Under the pieces are notes generated by a model. It was given only the letters and a program-made list of their open reading frames with translations. It had not been told where the DNA came from and searched no databases. A program made the position numbers and the translations under genes. A DNA stretch of 64,000 bases from Planctomicrobium piriforme (GTDB lineage Bacteria > Planctomycetota > Planctomycetia > Planctomycetales > Planctomycetaceae), in NCBI RefSeq assembly GCF_900113665.1, contig NZ_FOQD01000002.1:310001-374000 (forward strand). Direction: 5' to 3'. Positions 53,986-63,346 of the stretch are shown here, piece after piece (positions within the stretch are counted from its first letter, which is position 1; every line of letters starts with the position of its first letter).

Positions 53986-54699
53986 TTACCAATGGCCCGC
54001 ATGCGCGCCGCCGTCGACATGCAGCGTCTCACCAGTGATGAAGGTGGCCGACTCCAGGTACAGCACCGCGTCGACGATTTCCTGAACTTCTCCCATTCTT
54101 CCCAGCGGATGCAGGCCAGCCAGGGCCGCATGCGTTTCCGGCGCGTGCATCGGCGTTCTGATGACTCCGGGTGCGACGGCGTTCACTCGAATGCCGTGGT
54201 CGGCATATTCGATCGCCAGCGATCTGGTGACCGCATCAAGCCCCCCTTTGGTGAGTGCAGTCATCCCCGCTGGAACTCCTTTCACCGGCTGTTTGACGAG
54301 CGTCGTCGTGAGATTCACGATGTGCCCGCCGCCTTGTTTGAGCATTTGGCGGACGGCATGCTGCGAGACATGGAAGAAACCTGCCACATTCACCGACATC
54401 ACTTTGGCAAAGTCCGCCTCGGTATATTCGATGAACGGCTTGGATATAAAGATTCCGGCGTTGTTCACTAACGTGTCGACCCGGCCGAATTTCTCGACGG
54501 CTCCCCCGACCACACGTTGGGCCACTGCCGGATCGGCGATGTCACCTGGAATGGCGAGCACATCCGTAAAGGTCTCAGGTGTGATGGACCGCGAATTCGC
54601 GACCACCTGATATCCACGATCAAGAAAACCTTGAACAAGGCCAGCTCCGATGCCTTGCGATGCTCCGGTAATGACCACGACCTTGCGTTCGGCACTCAT
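53986..54699 (-). CDS. SDR-family protein lacking the catalytic Tyr
   Basis: 237 aa with GGAGG upstream. Cofactor loop TGASQGIGAG and NNAGIF are normal. The catalytic region reads NLTTTLVKQPVKG then VPAGMTALTKGG: Lys is kept, but the Tyr four residues before it is Thr (Met precedes), and Ser is Thr. The rest (LAIEYADHGIRVNAVAPGVI, GETLHVDGGAHAG) is a standard SDR. Related SDRs with an Ala/Leu-Ser-Leu-Thr-Lys type motif exist, so this is probably a family feature rather than a mutation. Activity as a classical dehydrogenase is doubtful. Confidence 0.88.
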   Translation of the reverse strand: MSAERKVVVITGASQGIGAGLVQGFLDRGYQVVANSRSITPETFTDVLAIPGDIADPAVAQRVVGGAVEKFGRVDTLVNNAGIFISKPFIEYTEADFAKVMSVNVAGFFHVSQHAVRQMLKQGGGHIVNLTTTLVKQPVKGVPAGMTALTKGGLDAVTRSLAIEYADHGIRVNAVAPGVIRTPMHAPETHAALAGLHPLGRMGEVQEIVDAVLYLESATFITGETLHVDGGAHAGHW

Positions 54700-55040
54700 C
54701 GTGAGGAGCCTCCATTGAATTGAAAAAACAGATCAACTGCAGGGCAACTTCCCCAACGCGACATCAAACGTCGTCAAATCTGACAATTCCATTCAAATTT
54801 GCCAATCGGCGACCAGACTGGGGATCGACAAGGCCCCCCCGCTCAGCTCTTGCAACGTCGACTAGTCGAAGCAAAAGAATTTCACAGGCTTGCCAGTAGA
54901 GGGATCCACCGGGGAAGATAAGGGTCGCTGCTGCCTTTGAACGGAAATTCCAACAATTTTTGTCCAGGCAGGGTTTGACGTCCGTCGCGCATGCCAGCAG
55001 ACGTCTCCCCTTTTCAGCACAACCAATCGGGAAATCGAAC
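54700..55040. other. Intergenic region of about 340 bp
   Basis: Divergent region between the SDR-like gene and the chemotaxis-cluster kinase. The kinase frame is open leftwards to a TTG at 54960, so the exact start is uncertain. No RNA gene, repeat or clear promoter seen. Confidence 0.4.
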
Positions 55041-56855
55041 GTGCCCAATGCGGAACGGGAAAAACAGTCGAGCTCTCCACATGTGAGCGACGACACGTCC
55101 ACTCTCGGCGCTGAGAAGCCCAATATCGATCGCACGCTCGTCGACGGTGATACGCCATTGCCAGCGGCTCCCGCCTGGCCGGCGGTCGGGGCAAACCTGG
55201 GGAAATATGAAATCCGCCAGCTCCTCGGGCGAGGGGGGATGGGCGCGGTGTTTCTTGGGTTTGACACGATTCTGGAACGCGAAGTTGCGATCAAGGTGCT
55301 CCCGCCTGAGATCGAAGCGCGGCCCAATACGCTCAACCGCTTTCTCGCGGAAGCCAAGGCGACCGGGAAGCTCAATCATCCGCACGTCGTCGCAATCTAT
55401 GACCTGGGTCAGTCGAACGGCCTCTATTATTTCGTGATGGAGGTTCTGCGCGGCGGAAGCGTAGCGGACCTGATTGAGAACCGCGGCGCTCTCCCCTGGC
55501 GAGATGCCTGTCGCATGATCGCACAGGCGGCCGACGGTCTGGCGGCAGCGCACGCCGTGGGCCTCGTGCATCGCGACATCAAGCCTGAGAACCTGATGTT
55601 CAATGCCGACGGACTGGTGAAAGTCGTCGACTTCGGCGTCTCGAAACTGGTCGACGAAGAAGCCTCTTTGCACATGACCGCGGCGGGACAGTTACTGGGG
55701 ACGCCGCACTACATGAGTCCGGAACAGGTACGAGCCACCGAGATTGACGCCCGATCGGATATCTACAATCTGGGTGCGACGCTGTATCGCCTCATCACCG
55801 GGCGATATCCGTATGAGGACTGTAAAGCCATCACACAGGTTCTCTTCGCACATCTGGAACAGCCCGCTCCGACGGCGACTGCCCATCGCGCTGATGTCCA
55901 TGCAGGTTGCGACGAAGTCATCACCCGCGCGATGGCGAAGAAGCCCGAAGCCCGCTATCAGTCCGCCGCGGAATTTGCTTCCGCCCTGCGGGCACTGTCG
56001 AATCTCGCGGCTTCCATCCCTGCCCCGGCAGTCGTGACATCGAAAGCTGCAAAGGAAGACGCAGCCGTCCCGCTCCGCAGCGTGGCCATCCTCGAACCAT
56101 CGAAAATGCAGGCGATGGTTCTACAGAATTCCTGCAAGAAAGCGGGAGTTCAGGCGATTCGGACCCTCGCGAGTGCCGCCTCGGCGCTGGCTGAACTCGA
56201 AAAGTCGCCCCCTGATGTCCTGATTACCGCACAACAACTGCCGGACGGAACTGGTCTCGAACTGCTGCAACGCCTACGGCGTTTGCCGTCGCTGCAGGCA
56301 TTGCCTGTGGTCCTCACATCGAACGATCTGCAAATCGACGACGCAATCGGCGTCAATGGATCGGGGTGGCTGGGAGTCGCGGCGAAGAGCGCGCGGCCCG
56401 ACCAGATTCTGCGGGGGCTGCACGCCGCAACGAGTTTGACGGCAGCGACACCCCCCTTCTCGACGAACGTCGATCTCACTGCCGTCCGGCTGCTGCTGCT
56501 CAGCGATTCCCAGCGCGTTCCCGAGCCGATTGCCGCTTTATTCCGGGAATTACGGATTTTCGACGTGCAGGTTGCCGAACTCCGAGCGCCGCCGGGAGAG
56601 CCATTGCTGGCGGGAGAATTCGATCTGGCGCTGGCGTTGTCTGCGAATTTTGCGGATCGTGCCGGCGCAGCGCAGTTCGCTGCCAGTGTGCTGTCCGGTG
56701 GCCGCTGTAATGCCTGCATCGTGGCGGTTGCGGCAGCCGCCGGGAATGGTGAATTTCGGTTGCAGGCCGTCAACCGGCCGGGGTTTGCGTCAGTCACAGA
56801 CTGTCCGTTGAATCCCTTCCGACTGATGCGATTGCTGCAATCCGTCAGCCAGTGA
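55041..56855 (+). CDS. Ser/Thr protein kinase fused to two degenerate receiver-like domains
   Basis: 604 aa from GTG 55041 (TTG 54960 and GTG 55083 are alternatives). Kinase domain about 55-320: GRGGMG, ATP Lys85 (EVAIKVLPP), HRDIKPEN (177-184), DFGVSKL and GTPHYMSPEQ, all intact. No membrane helix. From about 347 a receiver-like domain has LEPSKM in place of the acidic pocket and VLITAQQLPDGTG, where Ala397 replaces the phosphorylated Asp. A second, weaker receiver-like repeat (RLLLLSDSQ, EFDLALALSANF) covers about 480-604. It is a soluble kinase whose receiver parts probably bind partners rather than take phosphate. First gene of the chemotaxis cluster. Confidence 0.88.
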   Translation: MPNAEREKQSSSPHVSDDTSTLGAEKPNIDRTLVDGDTPLPAAPAWPAVGANLGKYEIRQLLGRGGMGAVFLGFDTILEREVAIKVLPPEIEARPNTLNRFLAEAKATGKLNHPHVVAIYDLGQSNGLYYFVMEVLRGGSVADLIENRGALPWRDACRMIAQAADGLAAAHAVGLVHRDIKPENLMFNADGLVKVVDFGVSKLVDEEASLHMTAAGQLLGTPHYMSPEQVRATEIDARSDIYNLGATLYRLITGRYPYEDCKAITQVLFAHLEQPAPTATAHRADVHAGCDEVITRAMAKKPEARYQSAAEFASALRALSNLAASIPAPAVVTSKAAKEDAAVPLRSVAILEPSKMQAMVLQNSCKKAGVQAIRTLASAASALAELEKSPPDVLITAQQLPDGTGLELLQRLRRLPSLQALPVVLTSNDLQIDDAIGVNGSGWLGVAAKSARPDQILRGLHAATSLTAATPPFSTNVDLTAVRLLLLSDSQRVPEPIAALFRELRIFDVQVAELRAPPGEPLLAGEFDLALALSANFADRAGAAQFAASVLSGGRCNACIVAVAAAAGNGEFRLQAVNRPGFASVTDCPLNPFRLMRLLQSVSQ

Positions 56856-57056
56856 CAGACTCGCGATTTCCGCTGACCGGAGAAATCGAAACTCCATTGC
56901 TTCCAATCGCACGGTATGATTCAAATGAATCGACCTGCGTTCGGCCGTACGCGGGGACACTCCATTCAAGTGCTGAACCGACTCGCCTCCGCGTCGTTGC
57001 CGACGGATGCGAGCGTTCGTTAACACTTCTTCCATCGGCCTGCTCCAACTCCAAAA

Positions 57057-57605
57057 GTGCACGCCGTGACCGACGCAAGAATTCCTGCCGCCGCCGCAGC
57101 TGCGGCCGACGGCAAGTCGAAGAAGTTGTCGTCCCAGTTCGTCGGCTTCAAGATCGACGGCCAGGAATATGCGTTTCGGATCGAGCAGATCCAGGAAATC
57201 GTCATTCCGCATCAGGTAACGAAGACGCCGCAGGTGGCCGAGTACGTCGAGGGGGTCAGCAATCTGCGGGGGACCATCATCCCCATCATCAATCTCCGGA
57301 AGCTGTTCGCGCTTCCCGGCCGCCCGCGCGATGAAGAAACGCGAACCATCGTGGTGAATGTTGGACAGAGAACGATGGGCTGCACCGTGGATGCGGTGAC
57401 TCAGGTCATTCGGATTCCCCAGGAGAACATTCAGCCCGCCCCTTCCCTCGTGGTCACCGAGGGAAGCAGTTACATCTCCGGCTTCGCCCGCCTGGATGAC
57501 CGCCTGCTGGTGATTCTGGATATTCAGGAACTGCTCGACCCCGCCAAGCTCGATCAGGTCTGGCAATCCGCAGGCCTGCGGGAACATCTCCCCGCAATCA
57601 ATTGA
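57057..57605 (+). CDS. cheW: Chemotaxis coupling protein CheW
   Basis: 182 aa from GTG 57057 (GTG 57066 also possible). CheW beta-barrel: FVGFKIDGQEYAFRIEQIQE, VEGVSNLRGTIIPIINLRKL, MGCTVDAVTQVIRI and RLLVILDIQELL. An Ala-rich N-terminal tail of about 25 aa precedes it. It links the MCP to CheA. Located 200 bp after the kinase and 75 bp before the MCP gene. Confidence 0.95.
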   Translation: MHAVTDARIPAAAAAAADGKSKKLSSQFVGFKIDGQEYAFRIEQIQEIVIPHQVTKTPQVAEYVEGVSNLRGTIIPIINLRKLFALPGRPRDEETRTIVVNVGQRTMGCTVDAVTQVIRIPQENIQPAPSLVVTEGSSYISGFARLDDRLLVILDIQELLDPAKLDQVWQSAGLREHLPAIN

Positions 57606-57680
57606 AATCACTGATGGAGCTCACTTCGCTGGACGGATTCGCCACTTGGACATCAGCGTTTTGCAATCGGAGATTCTCAG

Positions 57681-59450
57681 ATGGTTGAACCACGTTCCGG
57701 CGGTCGCCGCGCCGCTTCGACTTCACGCTCCCGCAATGGCGGCGCCGCGAAACAACTGACCGCCGCGGAGACCGGCATTCTCGATGCCCTGGGGAAATCT
57801 CAGGCGATGATCGAGTTTCAACTCGACGGCACCGTGCTCAATGCAAACGAAAACTTCCTGAACTTGATGGGCTACGAGCTCGACGAAGTTCGGGGACGAA
57901 ATCACAACATGTTCGTCGACGCGGCCACGGCGGCCAGCCCGGAATACCGCGAATTCTGGGCCCGGCTCAACCGGGGTGAATTCAATGCCGCTCAATACAA
58001 ACGGCTCGGCAAAGGAGGAAAGGAAGTCTGGATTCAGGCGACCTACAACCCCGTCCTCGACCGCTCCGGCAAGCCGATCAAGGTCGTGAAGTTCGCCGCG
58101 GACGTGACGGAATACGCCCGGGAGCAGGCCCGATCTCAGGCAACCGCGCAGCGGCTCCAGCAGATGGTCGAAAATGCCACCGTCCGACTGATCATGGCGG
58201 ACACCAACTGGAACATCGTCTATCTCAATCCGGCATCGCTCACGACGTTGCGGACTCTGCAGCACCTGCTCCCCTGCAGCGCTGACGAAATGCTGGGAAA
58301 ATCGATCGACCTGTTTCACAAGAATCCCGCCTATCAGCGCGGCCTTCTGTCCGATCCCAGGAACCTGCCGCGCCGTGCCCAAATCAAACTCGGAGACGAA
58401 ATTCTCGATCTGAACGTCGTGGCAATCCGCGATGCGAAGGGCGCATACGCAGGCGCGATGATCAACTGGGAAGTCATTACCGAACAGGTCAAAGCCAAGG
58501 CCCGCGAAGAACAACTGGTCGCCAGCCAGCAGGCGGCGAAGGAAGATCTCGAAAACAAGGTCAGCATCCTGATGCAGGTGGTGACTGCGATGGCGAAGGG
58601 GGATCTCACGCGGCCGATCGACTTCTCTGGCACGGATGACCTGGGGCGTCTGGCGGAGGGGATCTCCGTCATGCAGCGGGATCTCCGCGAACTGATCCGC
58701 CAACTGGTCGATGCTTCCTCTCAGCAGACCGATGGGGCGCGGACGATTGCCGAAAGCGCCGCGAACCTGAGCGACGGGGCACAGACGCAGGCGGCGACCG
58801 TCGAAGAAATGAACGCTTCGATTGAGGAACTGACGCGGTCGATCCAAGTCATTTCGCAGAACGCCATCGACGCGAACGCCCAGGCGAAAGAATCCTCCTC
58901 TCTCGCCACTGCCGGCGAACAGGCGGTGACGGAAGCCGTGGGAGCGATGCGCCTGATTTCGAAGTCGAGCGAGCAGATCAGCGACATCATTCAGGTCATC
59001 AGCGAGATTGCCAGCCAGACCAACCTGCTGGCGCTCAATGCGGCGATCGAAGCGGCTCGGGCCGGAGAGCATGGCCTCGGCTTTGCCGTGGTCGCAGACG
59101 AAGTCCGCAAACTGGCGGAACGCTCCAGCGAAGCTGCCAAGGAAATCACGCAGCTCATCAAAGAATCCACCCGTCGCGTTTCGGAAGGGGCCGAACGTTC
59201 GGAGAAGGTCGGGGAATCGCTGAAAGCGATCATGAACGCCGTCGGCAAAACCGCTGGCGGAATCTCCAAAATTGCGGAATCCACCGACCTCCAGGTGGCC
59301 AGCGCGATGGAAGTTCGCGCGGCCATCAAGGCGGTCTCGGACACGACGGAATCCAACGCTGCCAGCTCGGAAGAACTCGCTGCCAGCGCCGAACAACTGG
59401 GAGCCCAGGCCTCCACTCTGCAGGATCTGGTGAGCCGCTTCAAAGCTTAA
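57681..59450 (+). CDS. Cytoplasmic methyl-accepting chemotaxis protein with two PAS domains
   Basis: 589 aa from ATG 57681 with GGAGA upstream. PAS1 about 32-148 (FQLDGTVLNANENFLNLMGY), PAS2 about 160-275 (RLIMADTNWNIVYLNPASL), HAMP-like about 285-345, and the signalling domain to the end with the conserved tip EIASQTNLLALNAAIEAARA followed by GEHGLGFAVVADEVRKLAER. There is no membrane helix or periplasmic domain, so it senses an internal cue such as redox state or oxygen; a bound cofactor cannot be seen. Methylation would be by the CheR encoded next. Confidence 0.95.
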   Translation: MVEPRSGGRRAASTSRSRNGGAAKQLTAAETGILDALGKSQAMIEFQLDGTVLNANENFLNLMGYELDEVRGRNHNMFVDAATAASPEYREFWARLNRGEFNAAQYKRLGKGGKEVWIQATYNPVLDRSGKPIKVVKFAADVTEYAREQARSQATAQRLQQMVENATVRLIMADTNWNIVYLNPASLTTLRTLQHLLPCSADEMLGKSIDLFHKNPAYQRGLLSDPRNLPRRAQIKLGDEILDLNVVAIRDAKGAYAGAMINWEVITEQVKAKAREEQLVASQQAAKEDLENKVSILMQVVTAMAKGDLTRPIDFSGTDDLGRLAEGISVMQRDLRELIRQLVDASSQQTDGARTIAESAANLSDGAQTQAATVEEMNASIEELTRSIQVISQNAIDANAQAKESSSLATAGEQAVTEAVGAMRLISKSSEQISDIIQVISEIASQTNLLALNAAIEAARAGEHGLGFAVVADEVRKLAERSSEAAKEITQLIKESTRRVSEGAERSEKVGESLKAIMNAVGKTAGGISKIAESTDLQVASAMEVRAAIKAVSDTTESNAASSEELAASAEQLGAQASTLQDLVSRFKA

Positions 59451-59504
59451 GGTCGTTTCGAAAATTGAGTTCAAACGAAGTGCGTGACCGCAGGAAGCAG
59501 TGAC

Positions 59505-60326
59505 ATGGATCTCACTCTGGAGGAGTTCAGGAAATTTGAAACGTTGATTTACCAGATCAGCGGCATCCGGTTGCAGGAAAGCAAACAGTCGCTGCTGACA
59601 AATCGCCTTCGTCGGCGATTGAAAGCACTGGGACTGGCGGATTTCAAGACCTATTACCGTCTCCTCAGCTCGCCAGAGGGGAGTTCAGAAATGGCCGAGT
59701 TTCTGAATGTGGTGACGACGAACGAAACTTCATTTTTCCGGACAGAAAAGCACTTCGAATGGCTGCGGACCGAGTTTCTGCCAGAATGCATTCGCGATGC
59801 CACGCGGGGACTGCGCAGCAAACGGCTCCGTATCTGGTCGGCGGCCAGCAGTACGGGAGAAGAGGCCTACTCCATCGCCCTCTGTCTGGCCGAAAACCAG
59901 TTGCGGCTCGGCGGCTGGCAACTGGAGATCGTCGGCACTGACATTTCCGAAGATGTCCTGCAGCGGGCCCGCGAAGGGGTTTATAAAACAAGTTCACTCG
60001 AAGGCATGGATGAGAAGCAGTTGCGGCGGTACTTCACCGCAATGCCGGACCATCAGCACATGTGCGTCAAACCGGCCCTCGCGAATCAGGTGACCTTCAA
60101 AAAGCACAATCTATTGAACGCCTGGACCGCGGAGCCGTTCGACTGCATTTTTTTGAGGAACGTCCTGATCTACTTTGATCGGGCGTCGAAGGCGGTTGTT
60201 TTGCGGCATATTCGTAACGCTCTGAGCAGCCGGGGCTTTCTGGTCCTGGGGCCCTCCGAAGGAGTTTTTGACATGTTGGACGGATTCGAAAAGGTCAACA
60301 CGTTCCTGTATCGCAAACAGGATTGA
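59505..60326 (+). CDS. cheR: Chemotaxis methyltransferase CheR
   Basis: 273 aa from ATG 59505, with AGGAAG eight bases upstream; a GTG at 59484 is in frame. N-terminal helical domain (FRKFETLIYQISGIRL, LTNRLRRRLKAL), then VVTTNETSFFR, the SAM-binding IWSAASSTGEEAYSIAL, GTDISEDVLQRAREG and CIFLRNVLIYFD. It methylates glutamates on MCPs. Ends 6 bp before cheA. Confidence 0.96.
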   Translation: MDLTLEEFRKFETLIYQISGIRLQESKQSLLTNRLRRRLKALGLADFKTYYRLLSSPEGSSEMAEFLNVVTTNETSFFRTEKHFEWLRTEFLPECIRDATRGLRSKRLRIWSAASSTGEEAYSIALCLAENQLRLGGWQLEIVGTDISEDVLQRAREGVYKTSSLEGMDEKQLRRYFTAMPDHQHMCVKPALANQVTFKKHNLLNAWTAEPFDCIFLRNVLIYFDRASKAVVLRHIRNALSSRGFLVLGPSEGVFDMLDGFEKVNTFLYRKQD

Positions 60327-60332
60327 AGGCGC

Positions 60333-62675
60333 ATGGCAGACAACCTTTCATCTTCTGCCGACGGAGGCTCGTTCCACGGGGACGAACTGGACGAGTACCG
60401 GCAGGTCTATCTCGACGAGACTGACGAAGAGCTCGAAAGTCTGGTGCAGGCCCTCCTCACACTCGAAGAAGACCCGCAGAATGGTAATGCGCTGAACGAA
60501 GCGTTTCGCCTGCTGCACACGATGAAGGGAACCTCAGGGCTGATGGGTTATCTCGGGGTCAGCGAACTGACGCATCAACTCGAAAGCCGCTTCGAAAAAA
60601 TCCGCTCGCACGAAGAAACCCTGACCCGCGAATTGATGAATCTGGTCCTGAAGGCGACCGACTTTCTGCGGACCTTCATTGAAGAACTGCGAAAAGGGGG
60701 CAACCCCAGCGATGACGCGTCGGCCTTGATTGAGGAACTGAACCGACTCGGCCAGGCTCCGGCGGCGGTTTCCACTGCGCCGGCCAAATCAGTCCCTTCA
60801 CCCTCGACCCGCACGCTGGGTGGAGCGTTTCGGGTGCGCGTGAAATTCATCGCTGGCCTGCAACTTGCCGACCTGAAAGCCCGGCTCATCCTCGCACGGC
60901 TGGCAAACCTGGGTGAAGTGATCGGTTCGGAACCGTCCATTGAAGACGTCACCAGCCTCGACGATCTGACGCAGTTCACGATCCTGTTTTCGAGCGACCG
61001 CGATGCGGCCGAGATTCGCAAGATCGCCAGTGTGGATGGCGTGGAAAGCATCGAAATCCTACCAGGTCTGATGGAGATGGCAGTCGAAGAACGGCGGCCG
61101 CCTGCGGTCGAGATTTCGCAAGATTCATTCAGTCCGCCTGCCGTGATGGAGAGCATCGTCACCCCCGCGCCGCAGACTGACGCCGAGATCACGCCTGACT
61201 TGCCGCCTGAAGCAGAGACCGCGCGCCGGGCTGCCGCAGAAACGGTTCGGGTCGAAGTGCATCGACTGGATCGGCTGATGAACCTGACCGGCGAACTGCT
61301 GGTGACAAATGCTCATTTCGCACAGCTCACCCAGGAAATGTTGCCGCTCTTCAAACGCGGGAGCTTCAACAGCAAGGTCAAGGATTTAAGCGATCGGTTG
61401 CGGCAGCGCTTGAGCGGGTTGCCTGGTCAGGGGGGCTCTCGCGGTCCAACTGACCTGCTGGCCGAGTTCGCGGAAGACCTCGATCTGCTCGAACGGCTGA
61501 CGGTGCGCTGGGAAGAAGGACGCAGCCGCTTCACGCAAATCGCCGAAACGGTCGATCAACTTTCCCGCGTCTCCAACAACCTGCAGAAGCGGGTACTCGA
61601 CACCCGCATGGTGCCCGTCGGTCCCCTTTTCAATCGTTTCAAACGCGTGGTGCGGGATCTGGCAGCGGAACGAGACAAGCAGGTCCAGCTTGTCATTCGC
61701 GGCGAGCGGACCGAACTCGATAAACGCATGATCGATGAGCTGGGCGACCCCTTGCTGCATCTGATGCGAAACTCCATCGATCACGGTCTGGAAACCAGCT
61801 CGGAACGGCAGCGGCTCGGGAAACCCGAAGTCGGGACGATCGTGCTGGAAGCCGCTCACCGGGGCAACAATGTTTTCATTCAGATCAGCGACGACGGCGC
61901 AGGACTGAATATCGCCAAGATCCGGCAACGCATCCTCGAACGGGGTCTGCTGAGCTCTGCGGAACTCGAAACCTATTCCGAATCGCAGATCGTCGACTTC
62001 ATCTGGCGTCCCGGTTTCAGCACCGCCAAACAGATCACGGATATCTCCGGCCGCGGCGTCGGCATGGACATCGTCAAGAACCGCATCAGTGAACTCAGCG
62101 GCAGCATCGAGGTGCGCACGGAGGCCCAGCGCGGAACAACATTCTCAATTCGACTCCCCCTCACGCTGGCGATTATTCGCAGCCTGATGATTCGCTTTCA
62201 CGAAGGAATTTATTCGATTCCCCTCGATGACGTGCGAGAAATTGTGTTCATGCCCTGGGACAGAATCCACACCGTGCATCATCGCCAGACCATTGAAGTC
62301 CGCGGGCAGTTCATTCCGCTCGCGCGGATGGATACGATTTTTACCTGGAATGATTTGTCGGCCACCTCACAGGCGACCGGCCCGACGGCAACGCTCGCTG
62401 CGGAGACGAATTCTGCGCCTACCCACGGCGTGAACGTCGTCATTTTGCAATCGTCCGGTCGCACGTTAGGCTTGTGCGTCGATGAGTTGCTGGGCGGAGC
62501 CAATATCGTCATCAAGTCGCTGACGGAAAACTTCAAGAACATCTTTGGGCTGTCGGGAGCGAGCGTGAAGGGGGACGGCACCGTCTGCCTGATGCTCGAT
62601 ACGGCGGCGATCTTCGAACTTGCCGCTCGCCAGACGAAAGCTCCTTCGTCAGCATCCCCCGAACGCGTCTCGTAA
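60333..62675 (+). CDS. cheA: Chemotaxis histidine kinase CheA
   Basis: 780 aa from ATG 60333 with AAGG upstream. P1 HPt about 20-130 with phospho-acceptor His62 (LLHTMKGTSGL), a P2-like domain about 158-245, P3 dimerisation from about 308 (HRLDRLMNLTGELLVTNAHF), P4 ATPase with HLMRNSIDHGLE, SDDGAGL and GRGVGMDIV, and P5 CheW-like domain to the end. All catalytic positions are intact. It receives input via CheW/MCP; the CheY and CheB partners are not in this window. Confidence 0.96.
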   Translation: MADNLSSSADGGSFHGDELDEYRQVYLDETDEELESLVQALLTLEEDPQNGNALNEAFRLLHTMKGTSGLMGYLGVSELTHQLESRFEKIRSHEETLTRELMNLVLKATDFLRTFIEELRKGGNPSDDASALIEELNRLGQAPAAVSTAPAKSVPSPSTRTLGGAFRVRVKFIAGLQLADLKARLILARLANLGEVIGSEPSIEDVTSLDDLTQFTILFSSDRDAAEIRKIASVDGVESIEILPGLMEMAVEERRPPAVEISQDSFSPPAVMESIVTPAPQTDAEITPDLPPEAETARRAAAETVRVEVHRLDRLMNLTGELLVTNAHFAQLTQEMLPLFKRGSFNSKVKDLSDRLRQRLSGLPGQGGSRGPTDLLAEFAEDLDLLERLTVRWEEGRSRFTQIAETVDQLSRVSNNLQKRVLDTRMVPVGPLFNRFKRVVRDLAAERDKQVQLVIRGERTELDKRMIDELGDPLLHLMRNSIDHGLETSSERQRLGKPEVGTIVLEAAHRGNNVFIQISDDGAGLNIAKIRQRILERGLLSSAELETYSESQIVDFIWRPGFSTAKQITDISGRGVGMDIVKNRISELSGSIEVRTEAQRGTTFSIRLPLTLAIIRSLMIRFHEGIYSIPLDDVREIVFMPWDRIHTVHHRQTIEVRGQFIPLARMDTIFTWNDLSATSQATGPTATLAAETNSAPTHGVNVVILQSSGRTLGLCVDELLGGANIVIKSLTENFKNIFGLSGASVKGDGTVCLMLDTAAIFELAARQTKAPSSASPERVS

Positions 62676-62696
62676 CCGATCACCCTGGAATTCATT

Positions 62697-63332
62697 GTGC
62701 CTCCTGAAGATGATCGGCTGAATCCAGCCCAGTTGATTCGACTTCGCGAGGCCTTCGCCTGCGGCGCTGCCGATGCGTCGTCCGCGCTGGCGGTCTGGGT
62801 GAATGTTCCGGCTCTCGTCAGCATCGAAGCGGTCGAACAACTGACGCCCGCACAAGCGGTGGATGTTCTCGGCGATGCCGAAACGCCGATCTGCTGCTGC
62901 GCGATGTCGATCGAGGGACCGCTCTCAGGCTCGCTCCTGCTGGCGTTTGACGATCCGTGCGGCTGGGCGCTGGCCGATCTCGTGCTGGGTCTCCCTGCCG
63001 GCTCCTCGTCGTCCTGGAACGAACTGGAACGCTCGGCGGCGCTGGAATCGACGAACATCATCGGGACGAACTATTCCAACGGACTGGCGAACTACCTGGC
63101 GACGGCCGCAGGCGAGGCGCTGGAAATGATCCCTGCCCCGCCCCTCTTCCAGCGAGACTTTGCACAAAGCATTCTGGAATTCGCCCTGATGGGACAGGTG
63201 GCGGAACAGACTTCGGTCCTCATCGCCCATGCCCGATTCGAGATTCAGGACCGCTCGCTGTTGTGGCGATTGCTGTTTGTTCCCAATGCCGACTCGCTGC
63301 AGCGCCTGGGCCAGCTGCTGTCCGCGAATTGA
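62697..63332 (+). CDS. cheC: CheC-type CheY-P phosphatase with one intact active site
   Basis: 211 aa from GTG 62697. CheC proteins have two pseudo-symmetric ExxN sites. The second is clear here: LERSAALESTNIIGTNYSNG with Glu117 and Asn120. The first corresponds to LREAFACGAADASSALAV, where Asn is replaced by Ala. In CheC the second site carries most of the phosphatase activity, so function is plausible. It lies 21 bp after cheA and its stop overlaps a possible TTG start of cheD, indicating coupling; CheC and CheD often bind each other. Confidence 0.85.
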   Translation: MPPEDDRLNPAQLIRLREAFACGAADASSALAVWVNVPALVSIEAVEQLTPAQAVDVLGDAETPICCCAMSIEGPLSGSLLLAFDDPCGWALADLVLGLPAGSSSSWNELERSAALESTNIIGTNYSNGLANYLATAAGEALEMIPAPPLFQRDFAQSILEFALMGQVAEQTSVLIAHARFEIQDRSLLWRLLFVPNADSLQRLGQLLSAN

Positions 63333-63346
63333 AAGTATCCCTCGGC

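Noticed and set aside
57723..59474. 583-aa open frame on the minus strand opposite the MCP gene
   Set aside because: It is the mirror of the MCP coding frame; composition is odd (rich in Arg, Phe, Asp, Gly), no domain is recognisable, and the plus-strand protein is unambiguous.
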